A stretch of 16,378 bases of DNA from JBBRGK01 sp036741355. Its GTDB lineage: Bacteria; Chloroflexota; Dehalococcoidia; CAUJGQ01. The stretch covers positions 1-16,378 of the forward strand of contig DAINSK010000059.1 in NCBI GenBank assembly GCA_036741355.1, given 5' to 3'. Below are positions 13,918-16,378 of this stretch, piece after piece; positions within the stretch are counted from its first letter, which is position 1, and every line of letters starts with the position of its first letter. Position numbers and translations under genes: made by a program. The notes under the pieces were generated by a model, which saw only the letters and a program-made list of their open reading frames with translations, was not told the origin of the DNA and did no database searches.

Positions 13918-14804
13918 TCGCCTCAGAACCGGCACGAGTAGCAGGCACACGACGCCTCAACCGCCGTCTCACGCGGCGAAGAGCGGTGAACGCGCTCATG
14001 CTCGGCTTGATCGGGTTGACGCTGGCGTTGGCGCTTGTCCCGCTGGTGGCGGTGTTAGCGTATGTCCTGGTTCGCGGCGTACCGGGACTGAACACAACGC
14101 TGTTCACGTCGCTGCCGCGCCCCATCGACAAGGGCGCCGGAGGCATGGCGCAGTCGATGGTCGGCTCGCTCGTGATCGTGACGCTTGGCAGCATGATCGG
14201 CGCCTGCGTTGGGCTCGCGGGCGGCGTCTACCTGGCCGAATATGGACGGGGATGGTTTGCGTGGCTGGTCCGGTTTTTCGCGGACGTCCTCAGCGGCATC
14301 CCCTCCATCACGATCGGCCTGTTCGTCTATGTGCTGCTCGTCGTCCCCCTGCACAGCTTCTCGGCGATCTCGGCCGCGGTTGCGCTCGCAATCATCATGC
14401 TGCCGCTGGTCGTACGCACGACCGAGGAGATGCTGCGCCTGCTTCCCGGGTCGATGCGCGAGGCGGGACTGGCTCTCGGCGTACCTCACTGGCGGGTAGC
14501 GGTTAGTGTGCTGCTTCCCGCCGCGGCCAGTGGCATCGCGACCGGCATCATCCTCGCCGTGGCGCGTGTGGCCGGTGAGACAGCGCCATTGCTGTTCACA
14601 GCGTTTGGCAACGAATTCTGGCAGCGCTCGTTATTGAAGCCCATCGACGCCGTACCGCTCCGCGTCTACAAATACGCGGTGGGGCCGTATGACTCCTGGC
14701 ACGCATTGGCTCAGTCAGCCGCGCTCGTCCTTATCGTCTTCGTTCTCGTTCTCAGCGCCGCGGCACGCCTGTTTGCGCGTCGCGGCTATCGTGGAGGCCG
14801 GTGA
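13914..14804 (+). CDS. pstA: Phosphate ABC transporter permease PstA
   Basis: This gene encodes 296 residues with about six membrane segments. Family features are GGMAQSMVGSLVIVTLGSMIG (start of the permease domain), GVYLAEYGRG, the ADVLSGIPSITIGLFVY segment, the EAA loop SMREAGLALGVPHWRVAVS (about 180-198), and ARVAGETAPLLFTAFG. It pairs with PstC to form the phosphate channel. The GTG at 13914 overlaps the pstC stop as GTGA, a common coupling arrangement. A TTG at 13881 would add 11 residues but has no ribosome site. The start is moderately sure; the identity is not in doubt. Confidence 0.92.
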   Translation: MIASEPARVAGTRRLNRRLTRRRAVNALMLGLIGLTLALALVPLVAVLAYVLVRGVPGLNTTLFTSLPRPIDKGAGGMAQSMVGSLVIVTLGSMIGACVGLAGGVYLAEYGRGWFAWLVRFFADVLSGIPSITIGLFVYVLLVVPLHSFSAISAAVALAIIMLPLVVRTTEEMLRLLPGSMREAGLALGVPHWRVAVSVLLPAAASGIATGIILAVARVAGETAPLLFTAFGNEFWQRSLLKPIDAVPLRVYKYAVGPYDSWHALAQSAALVLIVFVLVLSAAARLFARRGYRGGR

Positions 14805-14838
14805 CCCGTCACGGGCACCGGCGCGCAGGAAGGTAACT

Positions 14839-15708
14839 TTGGCAATGGAAACCGGCGTTCAGCGGCCACCGCTCCGCATTGCAGTCCAACGTAACGACCC
14901 TGTCGCCACTCCCGGCGAAGCGCACCCACCGGTGGCAACTGCCACCAAGCTACTCGTCGAGGACCTCTGCGTTCACTACGGCAGCTTCATGGCCCTGGAC
15001 TCTATATCCCTCAACATTCCAGAACACCGCATTACCGCGATCATCGGTCCCTCCGGATGCGGAAAGTCCACCTTCCTGCGCAGCCTGAACCGCATGCTCG
15101 ACTACGTGCCTCGCGTCCGCGTCGATGGAAAGATCCTGCTCGACGAAGAGAGCATCTACGCGGCGGATGTCGATCCAGCGCAGGTGCGGGCCCGCGTCGG
15201 CATGGTGTTTCAGCGGCCAAATCCGTTCCCAAAGTCCATTTTTGACAATGTCGCGTTCGGACCGCGCATGCACGGCGTTCGCTCTCGTAGCGAGATTGCC
15301 GGCATCGTCGAGGAGAGCCTACGCGGCGCCGCCCTCTGGGACGAGGTGCAGGGAAAGCTCAACGCGCCGGCGCTGGCGCTGTCCGGCGGGCAGCAGCAGC
15401 GGCTGTGCATCGCCCGGGCGATTGCTGTCAAGCCGGAAGTGATCCTGATGGACGAGCCGGCAAGCGCGTTGGACCCGACCGCGACCAGCAAGATCGAGGA
15501 CTTGATGCGCGAGCTGCGTCGGGAGTACACCATTGTTATCGTGACGCACAATATGCAGCAGGCCGCCCGCGCATCCGACTTCACGGCGTGCTTCCTGATG
15601 AACGAGGAGCGCGCCGGGTACATGGTCGAGTACGGACCGACCGAACGACTTTTCACCAATCCTCAGGACGAGCGCACTGAAGCCTACATCACCGGGCGCT
15701 TTGGCTAA
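14839..15708 (+). CDS. pstB: Phosphate ABC transporter ATPase PstB
   Basis: This gene encodes 289 residues from TTG 14839. All ABC ATPase motifs are intact: Walker A GPSGCGKST (70-78), Q-loop Gln125 in VFQRPNPFPKSIFDNV, signature LSGGQQQRLCIARA (181-194), Walker B VILMDEP (201-207), D-loop SALD (209-212), and H-loop His237. The PNPFPKSI stretch is specific to PstB. A polar ~35-residue extension precedes the domain, longer than in most PstB. It powers phosphate import through PstCA and is the likely contact for PhoU signalling. Start: AGGAAGG (14827-14833) lies 5 nt before the TTG and 11 nt before an ATG at 14845, so the ATG, two codons later, is a real alternative. An upstream frame to 14689 overlaps pstA and is rejected. 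Confidence 0.94.
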   Translation: MAMETGVQRPPLRIAVQRNDPVATPGEAHPPVATATKLLVEDLCVHYGSFMALDSISLNIPEHRITAIIGPSGCGKSTFLRSLNRMLDYVPRVRVDGKILLDEESIYAADVDPAQVRARVGMVFQRPNPFPKSIFDNVAFGPRMHGVRSRSEIAGIVEESLRGAALWDEVQGKLNAPALALSGGQQQRLCIARAIAVKPEVILMDEPASALDPTATSKIEDLMRELRREYTIVIVTHNMQQAARASDFTACFLMNEERAGYMVEYGPTERLFTNPQDERTEAYITGRFG

Positions 15709-15764
15709 TCGGCGTCAACGCGAGCGAGACCACCGGTCCGGCCAGGCGGTTGGAGAGAGTAACG

Positions 15765-16378
15765 ATGGTGCGAATTCTTTTTGAGCAGGAGTTGCGGGAG
15801 ATTCGCGACAACGCCCTGCTGCTTGGCTCCATGGCGCAATCGGCAATCGAGCGGGCCGTCGAAACGTTCGTCCTTCACGACACAGTACTGGCCCGCCGCG
15901 TCGTGGAAGAGGATTCGCGCATCAACGAGCTCCGCTTCGCCATCGAAGAGAGCTGCATTCAGATCATGGCTACACAGCAGCCGATCGCGACCGACCTTCG
16001 CACGATCGTCGCGGTGCTCAACATCATCTCGGACCTGGAGCGTATGGCCGACCACGGCGTCGGCATCGCCCAGATCACGCTGCTGATGGACGGCCCCGCG
16101 CGGGGACCCGTCGTCGACTACATCGGCGATATGGCGTCCAGGGCGACCACGATGCTGCACGACAGCCTGACGGCGTTCACCTCCCGCAACGTCGAACTTG
16201 CGCGAGAACTCGGCGCACGCGACGACGAAGTGGATGCGCTCTACGACCGCGTCTACGCCTCGGCGATCAGCATGATGGTCGTGCAGCCGGAAGCGATCAC
16301 TGCGCTGACCTACCATCTCTGGGCGGCGCACAACCTCGAACGAGTCGCCGATCGCGCGACCAACATCGCCGAACGCGT
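15765..16378 (+). CDS. phoU: Phosphate signalling complex protein PhoU (partial, 3' end outside window)
   Basis: 204 complete codons are visible before the right edge; full PhoU proteins are about 220-240 residues, so only a short end is missing. Two PhoU three-helix bundles are evident, each with the E/D-rich metal-binding motif: ATDLRTIVAVLNIISDLERMADH in the first and YHLWAAHNLERVADRATNIAE in the second. The N-terminus FEQELREIRDNALLLGSMAQSAIERAVE is typical. PhoU damps Pst transport and Pho signalling when phosphate is plentiful, through PstB and, where present, the PhoR kinase. Its ATG lies 56 bp after pstB, with GGAGAGAG upstream, and it completes the usual pstSCAB-phoU order. Confidence 0.93.
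   Translation, partial: MVRILFEQELREIRDNALLLGSMAQSAIERAVETFVLHDTVLARRVVEEDSRINELRFAIEESCIQIMATQQPIATDLRTIVAVLNIISDLERMADHGVGIAQITLLMDGPARGPVVDYIGDMASRATTMLHDSLTAFTSRNVELARELGARDDEVDALYDRVYASAISMMVVQPEAITALTYHLWAAHNLERVADRATNIAER

Overview
The window is high-GC bacterial DNA. Its exported solute-binding proteins carry Tat-type lipoprotein signals, several starts are not ATG, and the intergenic space is full of GC-rich inverted repeats. This suits a Chloroflexota-like bacterium (Thermomicrobia or an uncultured relative), but the assignment is an inference from gene style, not from a marker gene.

Layout from left to right. (1) Positions 1-1985, minus strand: an MFS transporter cut by the left edge, and a small membrane protein related to the YflT/general-stress 17M domain. 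(2) Positions 2276-2906: noncoding repeat block A. (3) Positions 3177-5949, plus strand: an unrecognised exported protein made of two nearly identical ~94-residue repeats, then an orphan family-5 (peptide/nickel type) solute-binding lipoprotein. (4) Positions 5965-6936: noncoding repeat block B, homologous to A and in the same orientation. Together A and B bracket the 3-kb two-gene segment. (5) Positions 7003-11261, minus strand: a compact operon of an ABC_sub_bind-type lipoprotein, a sensor histidine kinase, a single-domain response regulator, and a receiver/coiled-coil/LuxR-type regulator. (6) Positions 11262-11676: a divergent intergenic region that ends in a strongly structured three-way-junction leader in front of pstS. 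(7) Positions 11677-16378, plus strand: the phosphate uptake operon pstS-pstC-pstA-pstB-phoU, with phoU cut by the right edge.

How the genes work together. PstSCAB forms the high-affinity phosphate ABC importer, and PhoU is its negative signalling partner. No OmpR-type PhoB or PhoR is visible; the divergent neighbour is instead a two-component system with LuxR-type output. In that operon the lipoprotein stands where a periplasmic co-sensor would be expected. The most notable points are the pstS leader, whose outer stem pairs the whole Shine-Dalgarno sequence with an upstream anti-SD and which precedes an apparent CTG start; the recently duplicated, synonymously diverging repeat protein; and the 174-bp MITE-like elements with 19-bp perfect terminal inverted repeats.
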